The notes: generated from the letters alone by a model not told the origin. A stretch of DNA of 32,124 bases from Acidimicrobiaceae bacterium (GCA_027306755.1 DAHUZE010000020.1:1-32124), one strand, 5' to 3'; shown: positions 1 through 8,268, numbered from the stretch's first letter. Made by a program: numbers and translations.

Positions 1-1633
1 CGACCAGGATGGTGGTGCGGCCCTCGAGCACCGCGCCCAGGCCGGCGTGGATCGCCTGCTCGGTGCGGGCGTCGATGGCGCTGGTGGCGTCGTCGAGGAT
101 CAGGATCCGGGGGTCCGACAGGATGGCGCGAGCCAGGGCGACGCGCTGGCGCTGCCCGCCCGACAGCGTCACGCCGCGCTCGCCGACCACGGTGTCGTAC
201 CCCCGGGGCAGCGCCTCGATGAACTCGTCGGCCTGGGCCGCCCGGGCCGCCGCCCGCACCGCTCCGTCGGAGGCTCCGGGGCTGCCGTAGGCGATGTTCG
301 ACCGGACCGAGTCCGAGAAGAGGAAGCTGTCTTCGAACACGATGCCGACCTGGCTGCGCAAGGAGGTCAGGGCGACGCGCCGGACGTCCACGCCGTCCAC
401 CTCCACGGTGCCCTGCCCGGGGTCGTAGAAGCGCGACACCAGCATGGCCAGGGTGCTCTTGCCGCTCCCGCTGGGGCCGACGATCGCCACCCGCTCCCCG
501 GCTTGGACGTGGAGGTCGACCCCGCCGAGCACCGGGGGCCCGTCGCCGTAGGCGAAATGGACGTCCGTCAGGTCGATCCTCCCCTCGAGCGGGGGAAGCT
601 CGACGGGGGACGGCGGGTCGACGATGGACGGTTCCATGTCGATCAGCTGGAAGATGCGCTCCTGGCCGGCCCGCGCCTGCTGGCCCACGGTGAGCACCCC
701 GGCCAGCTGCCGGGCCGGCGCCATGAGGGCGGCGACGTACGTGGAGAAGGCAAGGAACGTGCCCAGCGTGATCTGATGGCGCAGGGTCATCCACCCGCCC
801 AGGGCCAGGATGGCCACCTGGCCGATGCTGGGGATCGCCTCCAGCACCGGCTGGTAGCGGGCCTGCAGCCGCACCGCCCGCATCTGCGAGCCGTAGAGGA
901 CCCGCGCCGCACGGGCGATGCGGCCGATCTCCTGGTGCTCCTGGCCGAACGCCTTGACGACGCGGACGCCGTTCACGTCCTCGTCCACGATGGTGATCAG
1001 CTCGCCCTCGCGTTGCTGGGCGTCCCACGTGGCGGGGAAGATGCGCCAGCGCATGCGGTAGGACACGAGGAGCAGGGCCGGGGCGATGACGAGGCTCACC
1101 ACGGCCAGCAGGGGCGCCAGGTAGAGCATCACGCCCAGCGACAGCACCATCAACAGGACGTTGCCCGTCATGATGGGGACGAAATTGAGCAGGCCCTGCA
1201 CGAGGGTCGAGTCCGAGTTGGCCCGGGCCACCAACTGGCCGGTCGGCATGCGCGACAGGCTCTCTGCGTCCATGCCCTGGAGGTGGTCGTGCATGGCGTT
1301 GCGCAGGTCGTACTGGACCGAGAGGGCCACCTGGCCGCCGCGGTAGCGCCGGACGTGGGCGGCGGCGAAGGTGACGGCGGCGAGCGCGCCCATGAACGCC
1401 AGCCAGGGCCACAGCGGGGAGCTGTGGTGGAGGATCACTGTGTCCACGATCTGGCGTGCGACGAGGGGCACGATCGTCTGGCACAGCGCGCCGACGAGAG
1501 CCGCCCCGGTGGACAGGGCGACGGCGCGGCGGTGCACGAGCATGCAGGCCCACAACCGGCGCAGCCAGCCGGCGGGACGCCTGGCGGCCGCGCTCGGGCC
1601 TGATGGGGAGAGGATCGCCACGGGCGGAGCCAC
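1..1633 (-). CDS. ABC exporter, fused permease and ATPase, 3' end cut off by window
   Basis: This is a half-transporter of the MsbA/MdlB type, with an N-terminal membrane domain followed by a cytoplasmic ATPase. About 544 residues are visible. The protein opens with a basic stretch and a first membrane helix (ALSTGAALVGALCQTIVPLV), followed by further helices. The ATPase has Walker A GPSGSGKST, the signature LSGGQRQR and Walker B ILILDDATSA. The window edge cuts the gene after RTTILV, just before the H-loop, so it is an edge truncation and not a broken gene. GTG at 1633 gives the longest sensible N-terminus. GTG at 1621 and ATG at 1543 are alternatives; the last would remove the elbow helix before the first membrane span. 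No clear ribosome site is seen. The substrate is unknown. It is divergent from the catabolic locus and lacks the shared operator, so it is probably unrelated to it. Confidence 0.9.
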   Translation of the reverse strand, partial: MAPPVAILSPSGPSAAARRPAGWLRRLWACMLVHRRAVALSTGAALVGALCQTIVPLVARQIVDTVILHHSSPLWPWLAFMGALAAVTFAAAHVRRYRGGQVALSVQYDLRNAMHDHLQGMDAESLSRMPTGQLVARANSDSTLVQGLLNFVPIMTGNVLLMVLSLGVMLYLAPLLAVVSLVIAPALLLVSYRMRWRIFPATWDAQQREGELITIVDEDVNGVRVVKAFGQEHQEIGRIARAARVLYGSQMRAVRLQARYQPVLEAIPSIGQVAILALGGWMTLRHQITLGTFLAFSTYVAALMAPARQLAGVLTVGQQARAGQERIFQLIDMEPSIVDPPSPVELPPLEGRIDLTDVHFAYGDGPPVLGGVDLHVQAGERVAIVGPSGSGKSTLAMLVSRFYDPGQGTVEVDGVDVRRVALTSLRSQVGIVFEDSFLFSDSVRSNIAYGSPGASDGAVRAAARAAQADEFIEALPRGYDTVVGERGVTLSGGQRQRVALARAILSDPRILILDDATSAIDARTEQAIHAGLGAVLEGRTTILV

Positions 1634-1820
1634 AGTACCGGCCAAGAGGCGGGGCCCCCGACGTCGGGCGCCCCGGTTCGGGGCCCCGGTTGGGCCCCGG
1701 TTGGGGGCCACGGGCTGGCCGGCCGCGCCGCAGGGCGCCCGCTCCCCGTAGCGTGGGCCAGTTCCCCATCCGTGGCCGCCGGCCGGCGCGCCGGAGGGGC
1801 CGCACGGAAAGGAGCGCTCG
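1634..1820. other. Intergenic region between divergent genes
   Basis: This 187-base gap separates the leftward exporter from the rightward aldo/keto reductase. It contains a short GC-rich repeat at 1671-1707 and the ribosome site AAAGGAG just upstream of 1821. I see no convincing TTGACA-type promoter and no copy of the 12-bp operator found elsewhere in the window. Confidence 0.5.
1671..1707. repeat. Three short near-tandem CCCCGGTT units
   Basis: Three consecutive units of 11-13 bases, at 1671-1683, 1684-1694 and 1695-1707, each begin with CCCCGGTT and end in a run of G. The junctions form palindromes of the type GGGGCCCC, so the stretch could fold. Its role is unknown; it lies between divergent genes. 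Confidence 0.6.
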
Positions 1821-2786
1821 ATGGACTACACGAAGCTCGGATCGACCGGGCTCGACGTCTCGCGGATCTGCCTGGGCTGCATGAGCTTCGGCGATCCGTC
1901 CCGGGGCAACCATGCGTGGTCCCTGGACGAGGAGCGCTCGCAGGCGATCATCCGCCAGGCGCTGGACGCCGGGATCAACTTCTTCGACACCGCCAACGTG
2001 TACTCGGACGGGAGCAGCGAGGAGATCCTCGGGCGGGCGCTGTCCGGGCTCGACCGGGACGGCCTCGTCGTCGCCACCAAGGTCAACGGCAGGATGCGGA
2101 CGGGTCCCAACGGGTCCGGCCTGTCGCGCAAGGCGATCTTCTCGGAGATCGACCACAGCCTGCGCAGGCTCGGGATGGACTACGTGGACCTCTACCAGAT
2201 CCACCGCTTCGACCCGTCGGTGCCGGTCGAGGAGACGGTGGAGGCGCTGCACGACGTGGTGAAAGCGGGGAAGGCGCGCTACGTGGGGGCGTCGTCGATG
2301 AGCGCGTGGCAGTTCGCCACCATGCTGCACGTGGCGGAGCGCAACGGGTGGACCCGGTTCGTCTCGATGCAGGACCACTACAACCTGCTGTACCGGGAGG
2401 AGGAGCGGGAGATGCTGCCCCTCTGCTCCCACGAGGGGGTCGGCGTGATCCCCTGGAGCCCGCTGGCACGCGGCCGCCTCACCCGGGACTGGGACGGGGA
2501 GACGGAGCGGAGCGCCACCGATGAGTTCGGCAAGCGCCTCTACCAGCCCGAGGACCGTTCCATCGTGGAGCGGGTGGCCGCCGTGGCCGAGCGCCGCGGC
2601 GTGAGCCGGGCCCGGGTCGCGCTGGGGTGGCTCCTCGCCAAGCCGGTGGTGACGGCGCCGATCGTGGGGGTGACGAAGGCCGAGCAGCTGTCCGACGCGG
2701 TCGGCTCGCTGGACGTGCGCCTGGACGCCGGGGAGCTGGCGGAGCTCGAGGAGGGGTACGCGCCGCACGCCATCGCCGGCTACTGA
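1821..2786 (+). CDS. Aldo/keto reductase, 321 aa
   Basis: This is a cytoplasmic NAD(P)H-dependent oxidoreductase of the aldo/keto reductase superfamily, which reduces aldehydes or ketones in a (beta/alpha)8 barrel. The catalytic tetrad is complete: Asp56 and Tyr61 (FFDTANVY), Lys87 (VATKV) and His128 (LYQIHRF). The C-terminal cofactor region (APIVGVTKAEQL) is present and the length is normal. ATG at 1821 follows AAAGGAG at good spacing. It resembles the YajO/YghZ-like groups, but the substrate cannot be assigned. It lies 123 bases ahead of the lacI-type gene on the same strand. No operator copy is seen in front of it, so its membership in the regulon is uncertain. A second, only distantly similar aldo/keto reductase lies at 26067-27056. 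Confidence 0.93.
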   Translation: MDYTKLGSTGLDVSRICLGCMSFGDPSRGNHAWSLDEERSQAIIRQALDAGINFFDTANVYSDGSSEEILGRALSGLDRDGLVVATKVNGRMRTGPNGSGLSRKAIFSEIDHSLRRLGMDYVDLYQIHRFDPSVPVEETVEALHDVVKAGKARYVGASSMSAWQFATMLHVAERNGWTRFVSMQDHYNLLYREEEREMLPLCSHEGVGVIPWSPLARGRLTRDWDGETERSATDEFGKRLYQPEDRSIVERVAAVAERRGVSRARVALGWLLAKPVVTAPIVGVTKAEQLSDAVGSLDVRLDAGELAELEEGYAPHAIAGY

Positions 2787-2864
2787 GGCCCCCGCCCGCC
2801 CGCCTGCCCACCGTGCCGACCCGCTGCCGCGGCTCGGCGGGCTCCTGAGGGAACCGCGCGCCAC

Positions 2865-2876
2865 GCGACCGATTGC
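2865..2876. promoter_or_regulatory. Operator copy 1, in front of the lacI-type gene
   Basis: GCGACCGATTGC differs at one base from the exact sequence found three times in the window (GCAACCGATTGC). It lies two bases upstream of a possible -10 box TAACGT (2879-2884) and 33 bases before the GTG start of the regulator. This fits autoregulation. No good -35 box is seen. The operator role is inferred from recurrence and symmetry. Confidence 0.7.
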
Positions 2877-2909
2877 GCTAACGTCCGCTGCGGACCGGAC
2901 GGAGGCGCC

Positions 2910-3962
2910 GTGGCCAACGACGCGAAAGACGCGGTGACCCTGCGAGATGTGGCCCGGGCCGCTGGCGTCCACCCGGGCACCGCGTCCCGGGCGCTGAACG
3001 ACTCGACCCGCTCGCTGGTCCGGCCTGAGACCGTGGAGCGGGTGGTGGCCGCAGCCGGCACCCTGGGCTACCGGCCCAACTACCTTGCCCGGAGCTTCAA
3101 GACGCACCAGACCCGCTCGGTGGGCGTGGTCATCCCGGACATCGCCAACCCCCTGTTCCCGCCCATGGTGCTGGGCGTCGAGGACCGGCTCACGGCCGAG
3201 GGCTACGTCACCGTGCTGGCCAACACCCAGAACGACGCTCGCCGCCGGGAGCGGATCTTCGCCGAGATGCTGGAGCGCCATGTGGACGGCCTCATCGTGG
3301 CCACGGCGCAGCGCGAGGACCCGGCTCTGGTGACCCTGGCCCACAGCGGCGTGGCCGTCGTCCTCGTGAACCGGATCGTCGAGGACCGCTCGTTCTCCTC
3401 GGCGTCGGTGGACGACGCGGCCGGGGTGCGCGCCGTGGTGAACCACCTCGTCGGCCTGGGCCACGAGCGGATCGCCCACGTGGCCGGACCCCAGTCCATG
3501 TCCACCGGGTACGCCCGCCGCCAGGGCTTCCTGGCCTCCATGCGCAGCGCAGGTCGGCCGGTCGACCCGGACCTGGTGGTGGCTGCGGACAGCTTCACCA
3601 TCGAAGAGGGTGAGCGGCGAGCAGCCTCGATCCTGGGGCGGGCGGCCCTCGCGCCCACCGCCATCGTCGCCGGCAACGACATGCTCGCCCTCGGGTGCTA
3701 CTCGGCGCTGGAGCAGGCCGGCCTGCGCTGCCCCGAGGACGTCTCGGTCGTGGGCTTCAACGACATGCCGTTCATCGACCGGCTGAACCCGCCGCTCACG
3801 ACGGTCAGGATCCCCCATTACGAGCTGGGCGCCCAGGCCGCGCAGCTCCTCGTGGACCAGCTCCACCAGCCCGACGTCCCGCTCAAGGTGCTCCTCCTCG
3901 TGCCGTCCCTGGTAGTGCGGGGCTCCACCGCCCCGGCCCGGGCGCCGGTGCAGGTCGGTTGA
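2910..3962 (+). CDS. LacI-family transcriptional regulator, 350 aa
   Basis: This is a DNA-binding repressor of the LacI/GalR family. The N-terminal helix-turn-helix spans about residues 9-33 (VTLRDVARAAGVHPGTASRA), followed by a hinge (GYRPNYLARSF) and a periplasmic-binding-protein-like effector domain (VGVVIPDIANPLFPPM; DVSVVGFNDMPF near the C-terminus). The length is typical. The GTG start is supported by GGAGG at 2901-2905, four bases upstream. It is the only transcription factor in the window, and seven copies of a LacI-type 12-bp palindrome lie in the window's promoters, including one in front of this gene. It is therefore the obvious candidate to control the locus. The inducer is unknown; I infer the transported substrate or an early intermediate. 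LacI-family operators commonly have a central CG flanked by inverted arms, as these do. Confidence 0.95.
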   Translation: MANDAKDAVTLRDVARAAGVHPGTASRALNDSTRSLVRPETVERVVAAAGTLGYRPNYLARSFKTHQTRSVGVVIPDIANPLFPPMVLGVEDRLTAEGYVTVLANTQNDARRRERIFAEMLERHVDGLIVATAQREDPALVTLAHSGVAVVLVNRIVEDRSFSSASVDDAAGVRAVVNHLVGLGHERIAHVAGPQSMSTGYARRQGFLASMRSAGRPVDPDLVVAADSFTIEEGERRAASILGRAALAPTAIVAGNDMLALGCYSALEQAGLRCPEDVSVVGFNDMPFIDRLNPPLTTVRIPHYELGAQAAQLLVDQLHQPDVPLKVLLLVPSLVVRGSTAPARAPVQVG

Positions 3963-3999
3963 CGGCCCCCGGGGCAGGTTCGGGCCACCCGGAAACTGC

Positions 4000-4028
4000 T
4001 TGACACGTGCACCAGGCGCCCCGATACT
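4000..4028 (+). promoter_or_regulatory. Strong promoter for a leaderless gene
   Basis: A perfect -35 TTGACA (4000-4005), a 17-base spacer and a -10 GATACT (4023-4028) are present. Seven bases later comes ATG at 4036, so transcription should begin at or next to the start codon. There is no ribosome site, which fits a leaderless mRNA. Confidence 0.8.
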
Positions 4029-4035
4029 GGGCGCC

Positions 4036-4989
4036 ATGCAATCGGTTGCCGAACAGAGTGGCCAGGGAAGATCGCTGGGATGGATCGGTGCCGGGCGGAT
4101 GGGGACGGCTATGGCGAGCCGGGTGCTCCGGGCCGGGCACGACCTGACCGTCTACAACCGGACCCGGTCGAAGGTCGAACCCCTCCTGGCGCTGGGGGCC
4201 AAGGCGGCCGACAGCGTGAGCGAGCTCGCATCCTGCGACATCGTGTTCATCACGGTCGCGTCCTCAGGCGATCTCCTGGCAGTGCTGGGCGGTGACTCCG
4301 GCCTGCTGAGCGCGAAGGACCGGCCCGAGATCGTGGTCGACTGCTCCACCGTGTCGGGCGAGGCATCCGCCGAAGCTCGGGCCGCGGCCGGTGCGGCGGG
4401 TGTGCAGTTCCTGGCCGCGCCGGTGAGCGGCAACCCCCGGGTGGCCGACTCCGGCCGCCTGACCATGGTCGTCTCGGGTCCCAAGGAGTCCTACGAGATC
4501 GCCCGGCCGTACCTCAAGCTGGTGGTGCGTGAGGCGACCTACGTGGGCGAGGGCGAGCTGGCCCGCCTGGTCAAGCTGTGCCACAACCTGTTCCTCGGCG
4601 TGGTGATCCAGTCGCTGGCCGAGATCACGATCCTGGCCGAGAAGGGCGGCGTCCGGCGGGCCGACTTCCTCACGTTCCTGAACGACTCGGTGATGGGCTC
4701 GGCGTTCAGCCGGTACAAGATGCCAGCCCTGGTGAACCTGGACTTCCACCCCACGTTCACCACGCACCTGCTGCGCAAGGACTTCGACCTCGGCCTGGGC
4801 GCGGCGCGCGAGCTGGACGTGCCGATGCCGGTCGCCGGGGCCGTCCACCAGCGGCTGGGCGAGGCCATCGGCTACGGCTACGGCAACGAGGACTTCGCTG
4901 CACTGGTGGAGATCGTGGCCAGGGGCGCCGGCATGGAGATCGCGTCCGAGAACGCACCCGTCACCGACGGGCTCGACCCCACCGACTGA
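4036..4989 (+). CDS. NAD(P)-dependent beta-hydroxyacid dehydrogenase, 317 aa
   Basis: This belongs to the 3-hydroxyisobutyrate / 6-phosphogluconate dehydrogenase-like superfamily, which oxidises a beta-hydroxyacid or reduces the matching semialdehyde in the cytoplasm. The N-terminal Rossmann motif GAGRMG is at 18-23, the substrate-binding motifs are DCST (about 102-105) and APVSG (about 128-132), and the catalytic Lys180 with Asn184 lies in LVKLCHN. The length is slightly above the usual 290-300. I choose ATG 4036 over an in-frame TTG at 4000 because that TTG is the first half of the -35 box. Codons 1-5 contain the operator GCAATCGGTTGC, giving Met-Gln-Ser-Val-Ala. It is a single-gene unit facing the leftward operon, with a terminator-like hairpin after its stop. 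The substrate is unknown. Confidence 0.93.
   Translation: MQSVAEQSGQGRSLGWIGAGRMGTAMASRVLRAGHDLTVYNRTRSKVEPLLALGAKAADSVSELASCDIVFITVASSGDLLAVLGGDSGLLSAKDRPEIVVDCSTVSGEASAEARAAAGAAGVQFLAAPVSGNPRVADSGRLTMVVSGPKESYEIARPYLKLVVREATYVGEGELARLVKLCHNLFLGVVIQSLAEITILAEKGGVRRADFLTFLNDSVMGSAFSRYKMPALVNLDFHPTFTTHLLRKDFDLGLGAARELDVPMPVAGAVHQRLGEAIGYGYGNEDFAALVEIVARGAGMEIASENAPVTDGLDPTD
4038..4049. promoter_or_regulatory. Operator copy 2, inside codons 1-5
   Basis: GCAATCGGTTGC is the exact reverse complement of the copies at 10085 and 23344. It begins at the third base of the ATG and sits immediately downstream of the predicted transcription start. A bound repressor would block promoter clearance. It encodes part of Gln-Ser-Val-Ala. 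Confidence 0.8.
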
Positions 4990-4992
4990 TCC

Positions 4993-5011
4993 CGCCCCGA
5001 CCGTCGGGGCG
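4993..5011. terminator. Hairpin between convergent genes
   Basis: CGCCCCGA and TCGGGGCG form a perfect 8-bp stem around a 3-base loop, starting four bases after the stop codon at 4989. The gene on the other strand ends at 5059. Only two T residues follow, so it is a GC-rich terminator-like hairpin without a classical T-run. Confidence 0.6.
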
Positions 5012-5058
5012 TTGCCCCCTGAGGTCGGACGGTGCCTGCCGGGACCCAAGGGACGGGG

Positions 5059-5979
5059 TCAGTCGCCTTCCCAGCCGTGTGGCTCGTCGTCGAAGATCCC
5101 GAGCGCCTCGAGGCCGCCGCGCAGGTGCGCCGCCGCCGCGCCCTCCAGGTCCAGCAGGGGCAGCCGCACCCCGCCCACCGGGCGCTCGAGCAGTGCCATG
5201 GCCGCCTTGACCGACGCCGGGTAGCCGATCTCCCGCAGGAGGTGCCACAGGGCCGACATCCGGTGCTGCAGGGGCCGCGCCTTTCCGATGTCCCCGGCCC
5301 TGCACGCCTGCTCCAGCTGCCGGACCAGCCGGGGAGCGATGGCGCTCGAGGGCGAGAAGCAGCCGCTTCCCCCCACGGCCATCGAGGGCAGGAGGTACTC
5401 CACACCGGTGAGCATGGAGAAGTCCTCCCGCTTGGCAGCGCCGCGCCGGGTGCACTCGGTGAACGACTGCATGTCGTAGGAGGCGTCCTTGACCCCCACG
5501 AAGTTGGGGCAGGCGTCAATCAGCGCCTCGATCAGCTCGGGCGTCACGGACACACCCAGCCGGGGCGGGAAGTTGTAGGCGAGCACGTCGATGCCGACGC
5601 TGGTGGCCACGGCGCGGTAGTGGGCCAGGAGCGAAGCCGGCCCGGGCCGCCAGTGGTAGGGGGTCACGACCACGACGGCCGCGGCGCCTGCCTGCTCCGC
5701 GTGGCGGGCCAGGGACACCACCTCGGGCGTGCCGGGCATGCTGGCGTGGACGAGCAGGGGCACCGTGCCGCCTACGGCGTCGGCGGCCGTCTCGACCAGA
5801 GCCATTCGTTCGGCCACGGACAGGCTGGGGGACTCGCCCGTGTGCAGCGGCAGGGCGATCCCGTCCACGCCGTGGGCACAGAAGAACCGGACGCAGCGGC
5901 GGAACGTCTCGTGGTCGACGTCCCCGGCGGGCGTGAACGGCGTGACCGGCGCTCCGAAGACGCCGGACCATCGGCTCAT
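5059..5979 (-). CDS. DapA-family (dihydrodipicolinate synthase-like) lyase, 306 aa
   Basis: This is a Schiff-base class I aldolase or lyase of the DapA/NanA superfamily, whose members cleave, condense or hydrate 2-oxo acids. The Schiff-base Lys164 is in FVGVKDAS, the catalytic-type Tyr135 in AYNFPPRLG, and the family GTTGE turn appears as LHTGES (about 45-50). The length is standard. ATG 5979 overlaps the stop of the upstream cupin gene as ATGA, indicating translational coupling. It is the last gene of the leftward operon from 10101. It is unlikely to be the housekeeping lysine-biosynthesis enzyme, because the neighbours are catabolic and a second DapA-family gene lies at 21162. Hydratase-aldolases of aromatic breakdown and 2-keto-3-deoxy sugar acid aldolases also belong to this family. 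The substrate is unassigned. Confidence 0.9.
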   Translation of the reverse strand: MSRWSGVFGAPVTPFTPAGDVDHETFRRCVRFFCAHGVDGIALPLHTGESPSLSVAERMALVETAADAVGGTVPLLVHASMPGTPEVVSLARHAEQAGAAAVVVVTPYHWRPGPASLLAHYRAVATSVGIDVLAYNFPPRLGVSVTPELIEALIDACPNFVGVKDASYDMQSFTECTRRGAAKREDFSMLTGVEYLLPSMAVGGSGCFSPSSAIAPRLVRQLEQACRAGDIGKARPLQHRMSALWHLLREIGYPASVKAAMALLERPVGGVRLPLLDLEGAAAAHLRGGLEALGIFDDEPHGWEGD

Positions 5980-6320
5980 CCCCGCTGGTCGCCCAGCCCG
6001 GGAGCCTCCACCACCAAGACGGAGAGCCCGTCGTCCCCAGCGATGAGCTGCAGGGGTCCGGCCTCCACCCACGCCATCGACTCGGGCGCGAGGGCGTGCT
6101 GCTCGGTGCCGGCGACGAGCGTGCCGCTGCCGGCGAGCACGTAGGCCATGACCTCGTCGCCCACCGCCTCGAGCGTGGCCGTGATCCCCGGTTCCACGGC
6201 GAACCGGCGCATGCGCATGGGGACCGGGACGCCGAACACCTCGGGGTCCGCGGCCAACGTCTCGGTGACGCCGTCGGCCCGGCGCACCGGCAACGACCCG
6301 GCATCTCTCACGAGGGGCAT
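5976..6320 (-). CDS. Small cupin-like protein without metal ligands, 114 aa
   Basis: This is a short single-domain protein whose pattern fits a cupin beta-barrel (MRMRRFAVEPGITATLEAVG, then VMAYVLAGSGTLVAGTEQ). The usual HxH metal ligands and the later His are absent, so it is probably not a metalloenzyme. It could be a small-molecule binding or isomerase-like subunit. ATG 6320 is preceded by GTGAGG. The gene starts seven bases after the alcohol dehydrogenase stop and overlaps the DapA-like gene by four bases, so it is tightly embedded in the operon. Similar small proteins are often left hypothetical, and I cannot give a function. A second, His-rich cupin lies at 13237. Confidence 0.75.
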   Translation of the reverse strand: MPLVRDAGSLPVRRADGVTETLAADPEVFGVPVPMRMRRFAVEPGITATLEAVGDEVMAYVLAGSGTLVAGTEQHALAPESMAWVEAGPLQLIAGDDGLSVLVVEAPGLGDQRG

Positions 6321-6327
6321 GGGAACC

Positions 6328-7443
6328 TCACTTGGTCGGCAGGACGATGGGACGGATGGAGGTGCGCGCCGCCAGGGCCCCGAACGCCGCGTGGACGTCC
6401 TCGAGCATGAACCTGTCCGCGGTCAGCGGCTCGGTCCGCACCGCGCCGGAGGCCAGGAGGGCAAGCATCGCCGGGTAGGCGTTGGGGCTGGACCGGACGC
6501 CGAACAGGTTGAGCTCGTCGAGTGCCAGCGCGTCAACGGGGATCTCGGCCCGGGCGCCCCCGGCCAGGCCGAGCACGGCAACGCTGCCGCCCCGACGGGT
6601 TGCGGCCACCGCTTGGGCCAGCACGTCCGGATTGCCGGAGCAGTCGAACACGGCGTCCACGCCCCGGCCGCCGGTTGCCGCCCGCACGCCGTCCACGGGG
6701 CCCTCGTGCTCGTAGTCGACCACGTGGGAGGCCCCGAGCTCGGTGGCCGTCTGCAAGCGGCTGCCCCGGCCGACGACCACGGTGGTGGCCGCCCCGGAGG
6801 CCCGCGCTACCTGGAGCATGAGGAGCCCGAGGAGCCCCGGCCCGAAGACGGCCACCGTGGCGCCGGCCGTCAGGCTCACGCGCCGGGCGGCGTGGACGGT
6901 GAGCGCGCCCTGGTTCACGAGCGCCGCCGCCGCCGGGTCCACGCCCTCGGGGATCTTGTGGAGCGCCACCGCGGGGCGCACGGCGTACTCCGCCAGTGCG
7001 CCGGGTGCGGTGTGGCCGTAGAGCTTGAAGCCGGGCTCGCGCACCCGCTCGCACAGGTTGTAGCGCCCGGCGCGGCACATGGCACAGGCGGAGCAGCCGG
7101 TGTGGTTCTCGGCAACGATGCGGTCGCCCACCCGGAGGCCCGAACGCTCGGTGCCGGGCCCCAGCGCGGACACCACGCCGGACCATTCGTGCCCGATAAC
7201 GAAGGGGAGCGACGGTGGCCACGTGCCGGCGTAGTCCCCCCGGACGATCTTGAGGTCGGTCCCGCAGATGCCGCATGCCTGCACCCGGCACAGGACCTCG
7301 CCCGGGCCCGGGGAGGGCGTCGGGACGCGGGCCACGTCCAGGTGGCCGAACTCCTGCAGGAGGGCCGCCGTCATGGTGTCGGGAACCACCGGCTCGGCAT
7401 CCACGCTCCCGGCTGCGGCGCTCGGGTCGTGCTGGGCGGTCAT
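6328..7443 (-). CDS. Zinc-dependent alcohol dehydrogenase (MDR family), 371 aa
   Basis: This is a cytoplasmic medium-chain dehydrogenase/reductase that oxidises an alcohol with NAD(P)+. The catalytic zinc ligands are Cys60 (ACGICGTD) and His85-Glu86 (VIGHEWSG). The structural zinc site is the four-cysteine cluster Cys117, Cys120, Cys123 and Cys131. The Rossmann fold follows at VAVFGPGLLGLL. It resembles the threonine dehydrogenase / sorbitol dehydrogenase-like branch. About 20 residues precede the normal domain start, and an internal Met24 is a possible alternative. ATG 7443 overlaps the upstream creatininase-family stop as ATGA. It is the third gene of the leftward operon. The substrate is unknown. 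Confidence 0.92.
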   Translation of the reverse strand: MTAQHDPSAAAGSVDAEPVVPDTMTAALLQEFGHLDVARVPTPSPGPGEVLCRVQACGICGTDLKIVRGDYAGTWPPSLPFVIGHEWSGVVSALGPGTERSGLRVGDRIVAENHTGCSACAMCRAGRYNLCERVREPGFKLYGHTAPGALAEYAVRPAVALHKIPEGVDPAAAALVNQGALTVHAARRVSLTAGATVAVFGPGLLGLLMLQVARASGAATTVVVGRGSRLQTATELGASHVVDYEHEGPVDGVRAATGGRGVDAVFDCSGNPDVLAQAVAATRRGGSVAVLGLAGGARAEIPVDALALDELNLFGVRSSPNAYPAMLALLASGAVRTEPLTADRFMLEDVHAAFGALAARTSIRPIVLPTK

Positions 7444-8267
7444 CGGGAGGCCGCGCCGTGTGCCAGTGGGTCCCCGCCGTTCACCGACACGGCCGGTCCG
7501 TGGCCGGAGGCGTCCAGGGCGGCGAAGATCTCGGTGGCCCGGGCGACCACGTGGTCGGCCACCTCCTCGGCGATCTGCTCCGAGCGATCGGCGTCGGCCA
7601 GCTCGGGGCGGCCGTACCAGCCGGTGGGGGCGACCACGTGGAAGTCGGCCATCACCGGGTAGACATCCGGGCGCCGGTAGAGCCCGTGCGCCACCTCGCC
7701 GGCCGCCCGATCGCTGGCCTCGGTGACGTGCTCGAGGTGGACGAGACCCGGCTCGTAGGCCAGGACGGCGGCGGTCTCCATGGAGCCCGCATGGGTGAAC
7801 TCCATCTCCTCGGGGTGCTTTCCGTGGGTGATCACGTGCGTCTCGGCCACCACGATCCGCAACCCGAACCGCCGCTGCGCCTCGTCGGCCGCTCCCCGCA
7901 GGGTGGCCGAGTTGCCCTCGTGCCAGTTCACGACCACGATGCGCTCCACACCGGCCCGGGCCAGGCTCTCGGCCACGTCCACCAGCACGGCGCGCATGGT
8001 GTCGGGCCGCAGGGTCAAGGTGCCCGCCCAGCCCAGGTGGTAGTGGGCGACGCCAACCGGGCCGAGGGTGACCGCGGCGGTGTCGAGCCGCTCGGCCACC
8101 CGCTCGGCGATGGACATGGCGGCAAAGGCATCGGTCCCGAGCGGCAGGTGGCCGCCGTGCTGCTCCACGCTGCCGGCCACGAGCACGGCGGTCCGGCTGG
8201 TGGAGAGCAGGCGGGCGGCCACGGGCTGGCTCATGCGCTCGAGCTGGCGGTCCGGATGGCGGGGCAT
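7440..8267 (-). CDS. Creatininase-family amidohydrolase, 275 aa
   Basis: This is a metal-dependent hydrolase of the creatininase superfamily, which opens cyclic amides or hydrolyses formamides (creatininase, ArfB, MftE-type proteins). The hallmark GSVEQHGGHLPLGTD carries Glu35, His37 and Asp46. Further metal or catalytic candidates are His116 (VNWHEGN) and His159 and Glu164 (THAGSMET). The length is typical. The ATG is preceded by GGAGG, and only one base separates it from the stop of the ThDP enzyme gene upstream, so the two are translationally coupled. The downstream overlap with the alcohol dehydrogenase is ATGA. WHEGN differs from the common GHGGN and from the GHYEN of true creatininase, so creatinine should not be assumed as substrate. 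Confidence 0.9.
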   Translation of the reverse strand: MPRHPDRQLERMSQPVAARLLSTSRTAVLVAGSVEQHGGHLPLGTDAFAAMSIAERVAERLDTAAVTLGPVGVAHYHLGWAGTLTLRPDTMRAVLVDVAESLARAGVERIVVVNWHEGNSATLRGAADEAQRRFGLRIVVAETHVITHGKHPEEMEFTHAGSMETAAVLAYEPGLVHLEHVTEASDRAAGEVAHGLYRRPDVYPVMADFHVVAPTGWYGRPELADADRSEQIAEEVADHVVARATEIFAALDASGHGPAVSVNGGDPLAHGAASR

Positions 8268-8268
8268 G

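Noticed and set aside
47-1603. Long open frame on the + strand opposite the ABC exporter
   Set aside because: It has no recognisable protein pattern and is rich in Arg, Gly and His, as expected for an antisense frame in very GC-rich DNA. The minus strand holds a clear ABC exporter.
4000-4035. TTG start for the beta-hydroxyacid dehydrogenase
   Set aside because: The TTG is part of a perfect TTGACA -35 box with a GATACT -10 box 17 bases on, so these codons would not be transcribed from that promoter.
5059-5979. Assignment as the lysine-biosynthesis gene dapA
   Set aside because: The GTTGE motif is altered, the gene sits last in a catabolic operon, and no other lysine genes are near. A family-level call is safer.
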